A DNA stretch of 64,000 nt from Shewanella surugensis (GCF_023284005.1 NZ_JAKIKS010000012.1:1-64000), one strand, 5' to 3'; shown: positions 47,640 to 56,934, counted from the first letter of the stretch. The notes: generated from the sequence alone by a model not told the origin. Numbers and translations: made by a program.

Positions 47640-48815
47640 ATGAAAGTCACTCATGTAGAAATTTTTGATATTGAATGTCCAAAACGCCCCGGTTGGAATC
47701 CCGTTTTTGTTCGCGTGCATACCGATGACGGGATCTGTGGGGTGGGGGAGGCTGGTTTGGCTTATGACTGGGGCCATAGCGCCGCAGCGGCAATGATTAA
47801 GGAAATCACGGAAGCGATATTAATTGGCTTTAATCCGTTTAATACCGAGCTTTTATGGACCAAAATGCTTCGAGAAAGCTTTTGGGGCTTAGGAGGTGGT
47901 CCGGTTTTGTATTCAGCGATGAGCGCGATCGATACGGCGCTTTGGGACATAAAAGGGAAAGCCTTAGGGGTACCCGTTTATCAATTACTAGGCGGCAAGG
48001 TGAATGATGAATTACGGACCTACGCGAGTCAGTTGCAATTTGATTGGGATACGACAATCAATAAATTAATTGAGCCTGAAGAATATGCGCAAGCGGCATT
48101 AAAAGCGGTTGCACAAGGCTATGATGCTGTAAAAGTGGATCCTATTGTTTATAACCATGATGGCAGTTCTTCTTTTGATCGCACTAAATTGTTTACTAAA
48201 CCGCAAATGCGTTTATTTGGCAACAGATTACGGGCGATCCGTGACGCCGTGGGTGAAGATGTGGATATTATTTTTGAATCACATTCGTTAATGGGCGCGG
48301 CATCCGCGATCCAAATGGGCAAAGTGGTTGAAGAAGTCGGATGTATGATGTACGAAGAGCCAGTCAATTATTTAAATCCTGCGGTGCATAAAAAAGTATC
48401 CGATAATGTTAACGTGCCGATTGCGGGTGGTGAGCGTTTATATCACCGCTGGGACGTGCGTCCTTATTTTGAAGATCAAAGTATTGATGTGTTGCAGCCT
48501 GATGTGGGCTTATGTGGTGGCTTTACTGAAGCCAAAAAAGTATGTGACTATGCTGATGTTTACGATATACGTATTCAGGCTCATGTGTGTGGTGGACCTG
48601 TTGCTACGGCGGCTTCTTTGCATTTAGAAACGGCTATTCCCAACTTTTTAATTCATGAGCATCATACTTATGCCATCAAAGATTGGAATCGTGAACTTTG
48701 TTTGCAAGATCCACAACCTAAAAATGGGATCTTTAAAGTGACTGAAGTGCCGGGCATTGGTATTGAACTTAATGATGAAGTGGTGAAGCGTTCACCGAAT
48801 ATTATTGTGAAGTAA
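47640..48815 (+). CDS. enolase-superfamily sugar-acid dehydratase (mandelate racemase group)
   Basis: A 391-residue acid-sugar dehydratase. The N-terminal capping domain (KVTHVEIFDIECPKRPGWNP) is followed by a TIM barrel. YDAVKVDPI is the strand-2 KxD segment. Metal ligands lie in IIFESHSLM, MYEEPVNY and IAGGERLYHRWD, and the general-base His in IQAHVCGGPVATAAS. GGERLYHRWD and the overall plan resemble galactonate/gluconate-type dehydratases that yield 2-keto-3-deoxy acids. The exact sugar cannot be read from sequence. It is probably co-transcribed with the class II aldolase gene. Confidence 0.87.
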   Translation: MKVTHVEIFDIECPKRPGWNPVFVRVHTDDGICGVGEAGLAYDWGHSAAAAMIKEITEAILIGFNPFNTELLWTKMLRESFWGLGGGPVLYSAMSAIDTALWDIKGKALGVPVYQLLGGKVNDELRTYASQLQFDWDTTINKLIEPEEYAQAALKAVAQGYDAVKVDPIVYNHDGSSSFDRTKLFTKPQMRLFGNRLRAIRDAVGEDVDIIFESHSLMGAASAIQMGKVVEEVGCMMYEEPVNYLNPAVHKKVSDNVNVPIAGGERLYHRWDVRPYFEDQSIDVLQPDVGLCGGFTEAKKVCDYADVYDIRIQAHVCGGPVATAASLHLETAIPNFLIHEHHTYAIKDWNRELCLQDPQPKNGIFKVTEVPGIGIELNDEVVKRSPNIIVK

Positions 48816-48846
48816 GCGTTGAAGAACCGCTCAGACTGACGTGTTT

Positions 48847-49743
48847 TTAAAGTGTGAACTTATACCAATAAGCGGTGTTAGCGTAGGTTAATGCCGCGAA
48901 TTGTTTATCAGATAGGCCGAGGGTGTAATAGCTTTGCCAAAGCTCATTATAACGTTGCTGAAATAAGACTAAGGGAAAGTTACTGCCTAGCATAACGCGC
49001 TGTTCGCCAAAGGTTGCCATGCATTGGCTAATGATCGCTTGTAACCCTTCTATTTTATAATCTTCATTGATCAGTTCCCAGCCCGAACATTTAATTGCAC
49101 AGTGTGGGTATTGGCTTAATGTTTCAAGGCCCGCTTGCCAATGCTGCCAAATCTCTTGTTGATTAGCGGCTCCTATTGTAGAAGACATAGCCTGTTTCGG
49201 TGGCCAGCCAGCATGGTTAATAATCAGTCTTAATGCTGGCAGCCTATTTAATAAATACATTAATAAACCCATGGATTTCTCATCGGCTAACGGCATCTGT
49301 AAATCGAAACTGAGTTGATTTTTAGCAAGGTAAGCTAAGTTATTTTGTACCTTGGTTTGAGACAATAAGTGATAGGCTTGTTCGTCCAATATATGGCGAC
49401 AGCCCACAACAGAATGATAGCTGAGTAATTGCTGAATACGCTGAATAAACACATTTTCATCAAGGGTTAAATCGATACCCGCGACGGCTTTGAAAGGAAG
49501 ACGGCAGCTTGACTCTAACCAAGCAATTTCGCGCCAAGGCTGGTTATTATCAAATCCAGCCTCAATATGAACAAATCCTGCCAGTTCAAGTGGATTATCC
49601 AGTGTGAGTGCTTGCTCGCTAAAATTGTGATGGATTCTTTTTTTATTAGGCCAAAAAGGAGGGGACTCTTGACTTAGCCAATGATAATCCCCTTGGGTTA
49701 AATTAAAAAGGTGTAGATGAGGATCGATGATTTTGTTTTTCAT
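48847..49743 (-). CDS. amidohydrolase-family lactonase (fuconolactonase-like)
   Basis: An amidohydrolase-2 TIM-barrel protein of about 298 residues. IIDPHLHLFNLTQGDYHWLS at the N-terminus (HxH) is very typical of L-fuconolactonase/4-sulfomuconolactonase relatives. AGFVHIEAGFDNNQPWREIA, LRLIINHAGWP and RVMLGSNFPLVLF follow in family order. It would hydrolyse a sugar lactone to the acid used by the dehydratase encoded opposite. ATG at 49743 is preferred over an in-frame GTG three codons earlier. It converges on the dehydratase gene with 31 bases between. Confidence 0.85.
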   Translation of the reverse strand: MKNKIIDPHLHLFNLTQGDYHWLSQESPPFWPNKKRIHHNFSEQALTLDNPLELAGFVHIEAGFDNNQPWREIAWLESSCRLPFKAVAGIDLTLDENVFIQRIQQLLSYHSVVGCRHILDEQAYHLLSQTKVQNNLAYLAKNQLSFDLQMPLADEKSMGLLMYLLNRLPALRLIINHAGWPPKQAMSSTIGAANQQEIWQHWQAGLETLSQYPHCAIKCSGWELINEDYKIEGLQAIISQCMATFGEQRVMLGSNFPLVLFQQRYNELWQSYYTLGLSDKQFAALTYANTAYWYKFTL

Positions 49744-49882
49744 GATGGTCACTCACTCATTGCATCACAGGTTTTTAGGTTATCACTACTTCTACTCACT
49801 CGTTATTATTAACTTATTTATTATGTCTTCGCTATGACAAATTATAAGTACTGCAGAAATCATCAGCAAAGATCAACCGATC

Positions 49883-50608
49883 CTAGCGTGTTGTATAACC
49901 CCCGTCGATAACTTGCAAACTACCGGTAATAAATTTGGCTTTATCTGAGGCCAAAAATAACACTAATTCAGCGACCTCTTCGGGTTGACCTAAGCGGCCC
50001 AAAGGCTGAAGGTTGGCTTCTTCACGGTGAATATCTTCTTTATTGGCGCCCGATTTTTGACAATAATTGTCGATAGCATCATGGTACAAAGGGGTTTCAA
50101 TGGTGCCGGGACACACGGCATTGGCGCGAATATTAAAAGAGGCATAATCAAGGGCGGTCGTTTTAGCGATTGAGGCAAGGGCTGCTTTCGTTAAACTGTA
50201 AGCAAAGGAATTGGGTTTACCGACTAGCGCTTGTTCTGAGGAGATCAGTACGATCGCCCCTTGCTTATTGGCTTTCATATTGGGCAATACGGCTTTAATA
50301 GCAGCAAATGCCCCTTTTACATTGATGCCAAATACCTTATCTAGCTCGGATTCACTGGTGTTTTCAATGGTGGCTGAAAAGTGTATTCCTGCGTTCGAGA
50401 CCAGTACATCGATATTGTTAGTTTGGGAAATGGCCTCAATGATACGTGCAACTTGATCAAGGTTAGTGATGTCACATTGACGATATTCGCCCACATGACT
50501 GCTTTTTAAATCAAGATTAAAGACTTGGTAATCATTTTCTAAAAATAGCTGTACTACGCTCAAACCAATGCCTGAACTCCCGCCTGTGACAATACATGTC
50601 TTCTTCAT
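49883..50608 (-). CDS. SDR-family sugar (acid) dehydrogenase
   Basis: A 241-residue classical SDR. TGGSSGIGLSVV is the cofactor loop, with NLDLKSSHV after strand 2; the Asp indicates NAD. SNAGIHF and the catalytic ISSEQA, YSLTKAALA set are present. LQPLGRLGQPEEVAELVLFL followed by ITGSLQVIDGG is the C-terminal pattern, which recalls 2-keto-3-deoxy-L-fuconate and L-fucose dehydrogenases. It lies upstream of the lactonase gene on the same strand, consistent with oxidation of a sugar to its lactone, or of the deoxy-keto acid later in the pathway. Confidence 0.85.
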   Translation of the reverse strand: MKKTCIVTGGSSGIGLSVVQLFLENDYQVFNLDLKSSHVGEYRQCDITNLDQVARIIEAISQTNNIDVLVSNAGIHFSATIENTSESELDKVFGINVKGAFAAIKAVLPNMKANKQGAIVLISSEQALVGKPNSFAYSLTKAALASIAKTTALDYASFNIRANAVCPGTIETPLYHDAIDNYCQKSGANKEDIHREEANLQPLGRLGQPEEVAELVLFLASDKAKFITGSLQVIDGGYTTR

Positions 50609-50731
50609 TTTCTTGACTCGTTATGATCCTTTGATATGATTCATTATCACTATTTTTTAGCTAATAGCACTAATTGATCCATTAAAAATAATGAGTGTAT
50701 TGCTTTCATTGCGGTGTCTCGTTGCCTTAAA

Positions 50732-51190
50732 TTAAAACCTCTTTTCCTTGAATGTCCAATAGTAATGTAGAAAGTAATTACATAATAGAGCCAATAACCC
50801 CAAAGAGAGCATGCCGAGATAATCCATCCAAATTCCTTTTATCGGCAAAGCTAAATGTTTAAGAAATAGCAATACGATAGGGAAAAGCATCACTTGAATA
50901 ATAAACCCCCCGCCTGTCACTAGATAAAACCTATGTAACCTACTATTATTCATGTAGTTTTTTTTAAAGGTGAATTGCCTTTGTAAATAATAGGCTATGT
51001 AAGTTGTGAGTAAAAAAGCCAGTAAGCGTGCAAGAAATTGTGCTAAAGAAATATAACTCAAGCCTAACAAGGGTCCCTGTAAACTTTGTCGTTGGTGAAA
51101 TTCATACAATAATACACTATATAGTAACAAATCGATGAGATAACAGAAGGCAGCAGTTAAAATAAAACGAAAAAATTGACTCTGCATCAT
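50732..51190 (-). CDS. GtrA-family membrane protein
   Basis: A 152-residue protein with four transmembrane helices. The first is FRFILTAAFCYLIDLLLYSV, and the segment ARLLAFLLTTYIAYYLQRQF with FTFKK leads into the later pair. It ends LLCNYFLHYYWTFKEK, the usual GtrA ending. GtrA proteins are thought to flip undecaprenyl-phosphate-linked sugars. It overlaps the upstream epimerase gene by four bases, so the two are coupled. Together with the sulfoquinovose genes opposite it suggests surface or lipid glycosylation. Confidence 0.85.
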   Translation of the reverse strand: MMQSQFFRFILTAAFCYLIDLLLYSVLLYEFHQRQSLQGPLLGLSYISLAQFLARLLAFLLTTYIAYYLQRQFTFKKNYMNNSRLHRFYLVTGGGFIIQVMLFPIVLLFLKHLALPIKGIWMDYLGMLSLGLLALLCNYFLHYYWTFKEKRF

Positions 51191-52116
51191 TGTTTGCGAC
51201 TTTGTTCTAAACAGATGGCATCGACTAAATCTTCGATGCTTTGTCGTAAGCAGGTTACGCCTCCAAAAGAAAACCCCTTACTTTGTAAATAATCACAACG
51301 CATCACTGCGGCGGGTTTTTTTAAAGAATAATATTTTGGTAAAGATCGACTACTCCCAATATAGGTTTGTACAATTTCAGCAACCTGACGATTGGACACC
51401 ATCATATCGCTACAATTAACAACTTTCCCCTTACTATCATTCTCATTAAGTAATAGTAATATTGCTCTGGCAACATCATCACCATGCACTTCCGTTGCAG
51501 CTTTGGTCATATCGTAGTTTTGCCCATGCATAATCGCTTTTGCTAAATCATACCATTTGCTGTTTGATAGAGGCTTGATGACACCATATACACCCGTAAT
51601 GCGTAACGAGCAAACATGCCAGTTATATTGAGCTGTCCAGGCCGAAATAAATGCATCAAGTGCGGCTTTATATGCACCATAAAAAGTATTAGGCTTTGTC
51701 ATATGAGACTCACATTGTGTACCGTTAATGCCTTGTTCTGGGTATACTGCGCGGCTAGATAGGAAAATAAAACGTTTGACATCAGCCGTATAAGCTAACT
51801 GCATTAAACGCAAACTACCATTGAGGTTTGTTTGTAAAAATTGATTAAGGTTGTCACCTTCTCCATAGCGATAGTGCCCCGCTTGATGCTGATAAGCACA
51901 GTGAATGATAACATCCAGGCCATCAACAAAGTCGTGTAATGATGATTCATCATCTAAATTTGCAAGCTTCCATGATAATTGCCCTGATTGGGCAGTATAG
52001 TGTTCAAGTAACCGCTGCGTTCTTGATAAGGCCCTGATCTTATAACCTTTTTTCAGTAACGCTTTAATGATAAATTGTCCTATATAACCACTTGCCCCTG
52101 TTACGCCGACAATCAT
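51187..52116 (-). CDS. NAD-dependent epimerase/dehydratase (extended SDR)
   Basis: A 309-residue extended SDR. VGVTGASGYIGQFIIKALLK gives the GxxGxxG loop, IIHCAYQHQ the NAD region, and SSRAVYP the catalytic Ser. YGAYKAALDAFISAW has the YxxxK pair, and LRITGVYG follows. It acts on an NDP-sugar or similar; which one is not visible. It is transcribed away from sqdB and translationally coupled to the GtrA gene. In Rhodobacter the sulfolipid locus includes a reductase-like gene (sqdC), so a related role is possible but unproven. Confidence 0.82.
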   Translation of the reverse strand: MIVGVTGASGYIGQFIIKALLKKGYKIRALSRTQRLLEHYTAQSGQLSWKLANLDDESSLHDFVDGLDVIIHCAYQHQAGHYRYGEGDNLNQFLQTNLNGSLRLMQLAYTADVKRFIFLSSRAVYPEQGINGTQCESHMTKPNTFYGAYKAALDAFISAWTAQYNWHVCSLRITGVYGVIKPLSNSKWYDLAKAIMHGQNYDMTKAATEVHGDDVARAILLLLNENDSKGKVVNCSDMMVSNRQVAEIVQTYIGSSRSLPKYYSLKKPAAVMRCDYLQSKGFSFGGVTCLRQSIEDLVDAICLEQSRKQ

Positions 52117-52220
52117 AATACTTCCTCACAATCTTCATCAACAAATTCACCGATCAGTGATTCTAATTTACCCCTCTCGCCACTTTATACTCGTGTTATG
52201 GCACAATACTCTGGACACTT

Positions 52221-52448
52221 CTATGCGGCGATAGCTCCGTAATCACTGAATTGCTCATATATAGTGGCGACTTTTTCATTACTCAGGTCTAATCCTAACT
52301 CGTCAAAAAGTCTGTCCATGAGGTGTTGGTTGAATTGCCTTCGCTTCCAGATCGCAATGGAAATCACCGTTTCACCTTGGGTATTTTTAGTCTGCCTGTC
52401 TCCTATTTTTAGCAAATTAAGGGCAGTGAGTGAAGCATTGATCTGCAT
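52221..52448 (-). CDS. small hypothetical protein
   Basis: A 75-residue frame starting MQINASLTALNLLKIGDRQT, with a helical, acidic C-terminal half (LMDRLFDELGLDLSNEKVAT). Composition is protein-like, but I recognise no family and the ribosome site is weak. It lies just upstream of the epimerase gene on the same strand, about 100 bases away. It could be a leader gene or a remnant. Confidence 0.4.
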   Translation of the reverse strand: MQINASLTALNLLKIGDRQTKNTQGETVISIAIWKRRQFNQHLMDRLFDELGLDLSNEKVATIYEQFSDYGAIAA

Positions 52449-53154
52449 ATTAATGGCTTATTTTCTTAGGAATTGGCAATGGGTTAGCCCTGTATGTTGC
52501 TTAGCATCATGAAATAAAAACTGTCCGAACTATTGATGGCAGATAACACTAAAAATAGCACATGAACTCAATTATGAATGAGTGTAACGACATTTACACA
52601 GTACGATTATAGCTTGAATGGTAGCTTACTAAGGATGGACTGACACATCAGTTTATAATGAGTTGTTAAGTGTCTGAGTTAAAGTTATCCGTAATTTTTT
52701 TTGATTTACAACCTTCTTCGGTATGTCGATTAGCTGATAGCGCATGGGTTAGCGCTATCTATAAGGGTAAAACCCAAGCTTTGAAAATTTTTATGCAGGC
52801 ACTTACTTACACTTTGACACACTTGGATTTATGGGGAGCGGTTAATTCTTTATATTTTGTAAATACAAGTGGTTAACTGGTGTTTGTTTGCTGTGCATTA
52901 TATGTATTAAAAATATACTATACTTATATAGTTTGTTGCATCATGAGGGCTTGTAGGTGTCGTGCTGGTTGAGCGAGAATATTGACTCTATATTATTGTA
53001 ATCGGTAACTTAAAGGTATTTTTGAACTGAATATGTAATGGGGTTTCGGCAAAGTACTTGCAAGAATATTTCATAAAGTTCTGTTATTAGTTAAATTACA
53101 GATAAATGAAAGAGACTAATTAACTGTTAAATATCGTAATGTTGGATATATATT
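52449..53154. other. long AT-rich gap upstream of sqdB
   Basis: About 700 bases. A 68-codon plus-strand frame (52670-52876) has no recognisable similarity and a poor ribosome site, so I do not call it. A run tatactatacttatatag near 52914 could be promoter-like. The unusual length and composition fit a regulatory region or the edge of an acquired segment. Confidence 0.4.
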
Positions 53155-54321
53155 ATGAGAAGACCTCGGGTTTTAGTGTTAGGAGGGGATGGCTTTTGTG
53201 GTTGGCCTACAGCCCTACATTTATTAAAGCAAGGCTACGATATCACCATTATTGATAATCTTTCAAGACGAGCTATCGATAAAGAATTGGGTGTAAGTTC
53301 ATTGACGCCTATTCAGTCAATTGAGACTCGATTGCAATGTGTGTTGCAGCTTACAGGCAGTAAAATCAATTTCCATTTATTAGATATAGCGAATGATTAT
53401 GATGCATTTTTAGATGTATTAAAGACTTATCAGCCTACAGCAATCGTACATTTTGCAGAGCAGCGTGCAGCTCCTTATTCAATGAAGTCTTCATTAACTA
53501 AGCGTTATACCGTCTCCAATAATATCAATACCACACATAATCTTCTTGCGGCGGTAGTCGAGTCACAATTGAATTGTCATATTGTCCATTTAGGAACAAT
53601 GGGAGTGTATGGTTACGGTACGGCAGCAATGAAAATACCTGAGGGTTATTTAGATATAGAGGTACGACTTGATAATGGTGAATGCCAGACTCAACAAATA
53701 TTGTACCCCGCCATGCCAGGAAGTATTTATCATATGACAAAAGCTCAAGATCAATTGATGTTTGCTTATTATAATAAGAACTATGGGCTGCGTATTACTG
53801 ATCTACATCAAGGGATAGTATGGGGGACGCAGACAGTAGAAACATCATTAGATGAACGGTTAATCAATCGTTTTGACTATGATGGTGATTATGGCACTGT
53901 GCTAAATCGTTTTCTGATGCAATCGGCTATGGGGTATGATTTAACAGTTCATGGAAGTGGTAGGCAAACTCGTGCATTTATTCATATCTCTGATACTGTA
54001 CGTTGTATTCAATTGGCGATTGGATCGGCTCCTGAAATCTTTTCTCGTGTGCGTATTATGAATCAGATGACTGAAACGCATCGTTTATGTGATTTAGCTT
54101 TAATGATAAAGGATATGACTGGAGCTAACATCAATTATGTATCAAATCCTCGTAATGAAGCGTCTGAAAATGAACTATTTGTTGAAAATGCTAATTTGCG
54201 TAAATTGGGCCTTGAACCCAGATTATTACAACAGGGTTTGTTAAAAGAAATTACTGATATTGCAAAGAGATATTCACATCGCTTTGATCCTGACTGCATT
54301 CCTTGTCGCTCCTATTGGTAA
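53155..54321 (+). CDS. sqdB: UDP-sulfoquinovose synthase
   Basis: Makes UDP-sulfoquinovose from UDP-glucose and sulfite, the committed step of sulfolipid (SQDG) synthesis. The 388-residue extended SDR has the family's distinctive segments: VLVLGGDGFCGWPTALHLL, DNLSRRAIDKELGVSSLTPI, HFAEQRAAPYSMKSS and HLGTMGVYGYGT with catalytic Thr148. SIYHMTKAQDQL gives Tyr192 and Lys196, matching the Thr-Tyr-Lys of plant SQD1. TDLHQGIVWGTQT, INRFDYDGDYGTVLNRFLMQ and TRAFIHISDTVRCI follow. These are too specific for another epimerase. It is first in a row with the condensation-type and GT8 genes. Confidence 0.93.
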   Translation: MRRPRVLVLGGDGFCGWPTALHLLKQGYDITIIDNLSRRAIDKELGVSSLTPIQSIETRLQCVLQLTGSKINFHLLDIANDYDAFLDVLKTYQPTAIVHFAEQRAAPYSMKSSLTKRYTVSNNINTTHNLLAAVVESQLNCHIVHLGTMGVYGYGTAAMKIPEGYLDIEVRLDNGECQTQQILYPAMPGSIYHMTKAQDQLMFAYYNKNYGLRITDLHQGIVWGTQTVETSLDERLINRFDYDGDYGTVLNRFLMQSAMGYDLTVHGSGRQTRAFIHISDTVRCIQLAIGSAPEIFSRVRIMNQMTETHRLCDLALMIKDMTGANINYVSNPRNEASENELFVENANLRKLGLEPRLLQQGLLKEITDIAKRYSHRFDPDCIPCRSYW

Positions 54322-54420
54322 TAATTCATCATGTGACTGAAACCGTTAGGCAGTTAAAATATCGGCATACTATTTCAACTGGATCTGATGGGTTCCAGAA
54401 TCGATTATTGATGAGGAGAG

Positions 54421-55734
54421 ATGATGACTGAACAAAAAAAAGATTTCTCGAGTAGCTTTTCTGTCATTGAGCAGAGGATGCTGGAATTAAACTATCTTAA
54501 TCCATCAGCTGATATATTATCTCGTGCATTGACCTTTAAAGGGAACTTTAATATTAGTCTGTTTAAAGAAGCTGTTAGAAAGGTCGTTAACAACTATCGG
54601 ATTTTGACGTGTCGGTATAGTACTTTTGAAGAGAAACGGGTTTTTCATGAGGTTGACCTTGATTATATGGATATGAGTGAGGCCAATAACGATCGAATAT
54701 TAAACTTTATACAGCAATATATTAGCTCACCAATGCAGTTGAGTGATGATCACTTACTGTGTCTTAATTTATTCAAGTGTAAAAATAGTGAATATATTTT
54801 TCTCACGAAACTTCAGCATATTGTTGCGGATGGAGTGAGTCTCTCTTTAGTCTTTGAAGAGATACTACGTGGTTACTTTCATTTACTCAAAGGGGACAAA
54901 CTGAAAGTCGCGTTACCGAATGTTGAATTTTCTGATTACCGTAGTTTTGAAAGTGCGTATTTGACTACTGAAGATGGTTTCAAAGATAAATTGTTTTGGG
55001 AGCAGAAATTAGCAAGCCAAAACGTCCCTGTAGTACCGGATATGACCGCAACAGTATCTTTAAGCTGTGATATGTTCAGCCAAGAGTTAAGTGAAGATGA
55101 ACTTTTGGTTGTATACAAGATAATTGAAGATATGGATGTGACTTTAGTGAGTTATTTGACTGCAGCTTATCAACAGACGTTGTCTGAGTGGCTGGATCAT
55201 CGTTATTGTCTCAGTTTTAGTATGTCATTAAGGCGTAGAGAGGAACATCGTTATATTGTTGGCCCTATGTTTAGGTATGCGAATTTAGCCGTGCGAGAGA
55301 ATGAGTGTTGGGGAGATAAAATAATCCGATTATCGACCGAAATTAAAGAGGCGTTAGATACCATTTATGCTTCTGATACGATTGGTCCGCATGGCAGCAT
55401 AGGGAATTACTTACCGCCACAATATTGCTATTTAATTAATTATCTTAATTTAAAGAGAAACAGGGGAGCCTTTGATACTGGTCTGATTGGTAATGCATCA
55501 TCTTGGATTAGATTAGCCGATGATTTAAAGATTAAGACAATCAGATTGCAAACGCGTTTAACGCCTTATGGCATGTATTTATCAATAGGAAATTTTGGAG
55601 ATAGGTTGTCTGTTGATTTTATTTATAATCGATCTTGTTTTTCAAGAGAACAAGTTAAGAATTTTAGCTTACGTTGGAAAAACCGGCTTCTTTACGGGGA
55701 TAGCTGTGATGATATCCCTGTTTCTGTCAAATGA
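54421..55734 (+). CDS. stand-alone condensation-domain acyltransferase
   Basis: A 437-residue protein with the chloramphenicol-acetyltransferase-like fold of NRPS condensation domains and Pap acyltransferases. LQHIVADGVSLSLVFEEIL carries HxxxDG (His133, Asp137, Gly138); the usual first His is Gln132. SVIEQRMLELNYLNPSA is the N-terminal part, YCLSFSMSLRRREE and MFRYANLAV correspond to the mid motifs, and LSVDFIYNRSCFS to the C-terminal strand. There is no carrier or adenylation domain. It likely moves an acyl group from CoA or carrier protein to a hydroxyl or amine. Lying between sqdB and a GT8 gene, the acceptor may be a sulfoquinovosyl product (inference). Confidence 0.8.
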   Translation: MMTEQKKDFSSSFSVIEQRMLELNYLNPSADILSRALTFKGNFNISLFKEAVRKVVNNYRILTCRYSTFEEKRVFHEVDLDYMDMSEANNDRILNFIQQYISSPMQLSDDHLLCLNLFKCKNSEYIFLTKLQHIVADGVSLSLVFEEILRGYFHLLKGDKLKVALPNVEFSDYRSFESAYLTTEDGFKDKLFWEQKLASQNVPVVPDMTATVSLSCDMFSQELSEDELLVVYKIIEDMDVTLVSYLTAAYQQTLSEWLDHRYCLSFSMSLRRREEHRYIVGPMFRYANLAVRENECWGDKIIRLSTEIKEALDTIYASDTIGPHGSIGNYLPPQYCYLINYLNLKRNRGAFDTGLIGNASSWIRLADDLKIKTIRLQTRLTPYGMYLSIGNFGDRLSVDFIYNRSCFSREQVKNFSLRWKNRLLYGDSCDDIPVSVK

Positions 55735-55925
55735 ACTCAATAATATCAACATTCACTTAAATCTTAAGGTGATGAATAACGCCTCGTAGACTAGATTTTA
55801 ACAAATAGCTCGGAGTCAGCGTTGTTATGTTACCGATGAAAATGCACAGGAAAAAATATTTCAAGTAGTTATATTGTAAAAATGGAGCGTGAGAGACAAG
55901 GCGCATAGAGTTTGGAGTAAATTTT

Positions 55926-56729
55926 ATGTTTAAAAATGCTTATGTGACATTGGTTAATAGTCCTGATTATGTGATTGGTGCAGTTGCGTTAAAACGCTCA
56001 TTAGTCCGTGTTCAGGCTCAGGCGCCTTTAATTTGCATTGTTGTACCCCATTCTTGTGACTGTAAGGTGTTAGTTGATGAAGGGTGTTTAGTTAAAGAAG
56101 TCGATGCGCCAGTATTTTCAGAAAGTTTTTGCTTACGTCACAGCCGAGAGTTTTTACATAACAGAGAGCCTTTTGACAAGGGTGATAAACCTGATTTTCA
56201 TAATCCATTGAATAATTTTTGTAAATTACTACTATGGACATTTGATGAGTATGATAAGTTGATATTTCTTGATGCTGATACCTTAGTATTGAAAAATATC
56301 GATCATCTTTTTTGCTATCCAGGTTTTTTAGCTGCACCTAATGTTTATAATGAATTGGATGGTTTTCACCGAATGAACTCAGGTGTTTTTGTCGCCGAAC
56401 CGAGCCAGCTGATCTATAAAGAGATGTTAGACAAGCTTGATGTACCAGGTGCTTTTTGGCGTCGTACCGATCAGACTTTTCTGCAAGAATTTTGGCCCAA
56501 CTGGCACGGATTACCCTATATTTATAATGTGTTACAACATTTGTTTATTCACCTTCCTGAGTTGTGGCGTTGGGATGAAATCTATGTGATTCATTACCAA
56601 TATGAAAAGCCTTGGCAGAAAAATACCTTTAAGAAGCAACTGAAACCATTAATTGATCTTTGGTGGGCGGTTTATCAATTGCAGGATGTTGATACAATGT
56701 TAGAGCGTTTGATTGCTGATGACAGCTAA
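55926..56729 (+). CDS. GT8-family glycosyltransferase (glycogenin/SqdD-like)
   Basis: A 267-residue retaining glycosyltransferase. NAYVTLVNSPDYVIGAVALK is the GT8 N-terminal nucleotide-sugar site. KLIFLDADTLVLKNIDHLF holds the DxD metal site (Asp116, Asp118). FHRMNSGVFVAEPS is the acceptor and metal region, and YVIHYQYEKPW the final HxxxxKPW-type motif. In Rhodobacter sphaeroides the sulfoquinovosyl transferase SqdD is described as glycogenin-like, so with sqdB two genes upstream this is a good candidate for transfer of sulfoquinovose. There is no membrane helix. The donor and acceptor are inferred. Confidence 0.85.
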   Translation: MFKNAYVTLVNSPDYVIGAVALKRSLVRVQAQAPLICIVVPHSCDCKVLVDEGCLVKEVDAPVFSESFCLRHSREFLHNREPFDKGDKPDFHNPLNNFCKLLLWTFDEYDKLIFLDADTLVLKNIDHLFCYPGFLAAPNVYNELDGFHRMNSGVFVAEPSQLIYKEMLDKLDVPGAFWRRTDQTFLQEFWPNWHGLPYIYNVLQHLFIHLPELWRWDEIYVIHYQYEKPWQKNTFKKQLKPLIDLWWAVYQLQDVDTMLERLIADDS

Positions 56730-56934
56730 TATTGTCGAGCATTAGCTTGAATACGGCGTCCAATATTTAAGCTGGGCAAGTATTATTTAGAATGATCTAA
56801 AAACCATACACAAAGTGATACCTTACCACGGTTACTTTATACCTCAAGCACGAGTGGATCCTCTATGATAAGATGCCCGTTATTAAAGTGGTCTTGTGAA
56901 TGTTGCTCAACAATGAGACTTAGGTGGGGCAAAT

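Noticed and set aside
52670..52876. 68-codon frame upstream of sqdB
   Set aside because: No family, poor ribosome site, and located in AT-rich DNA where chance frames are common.
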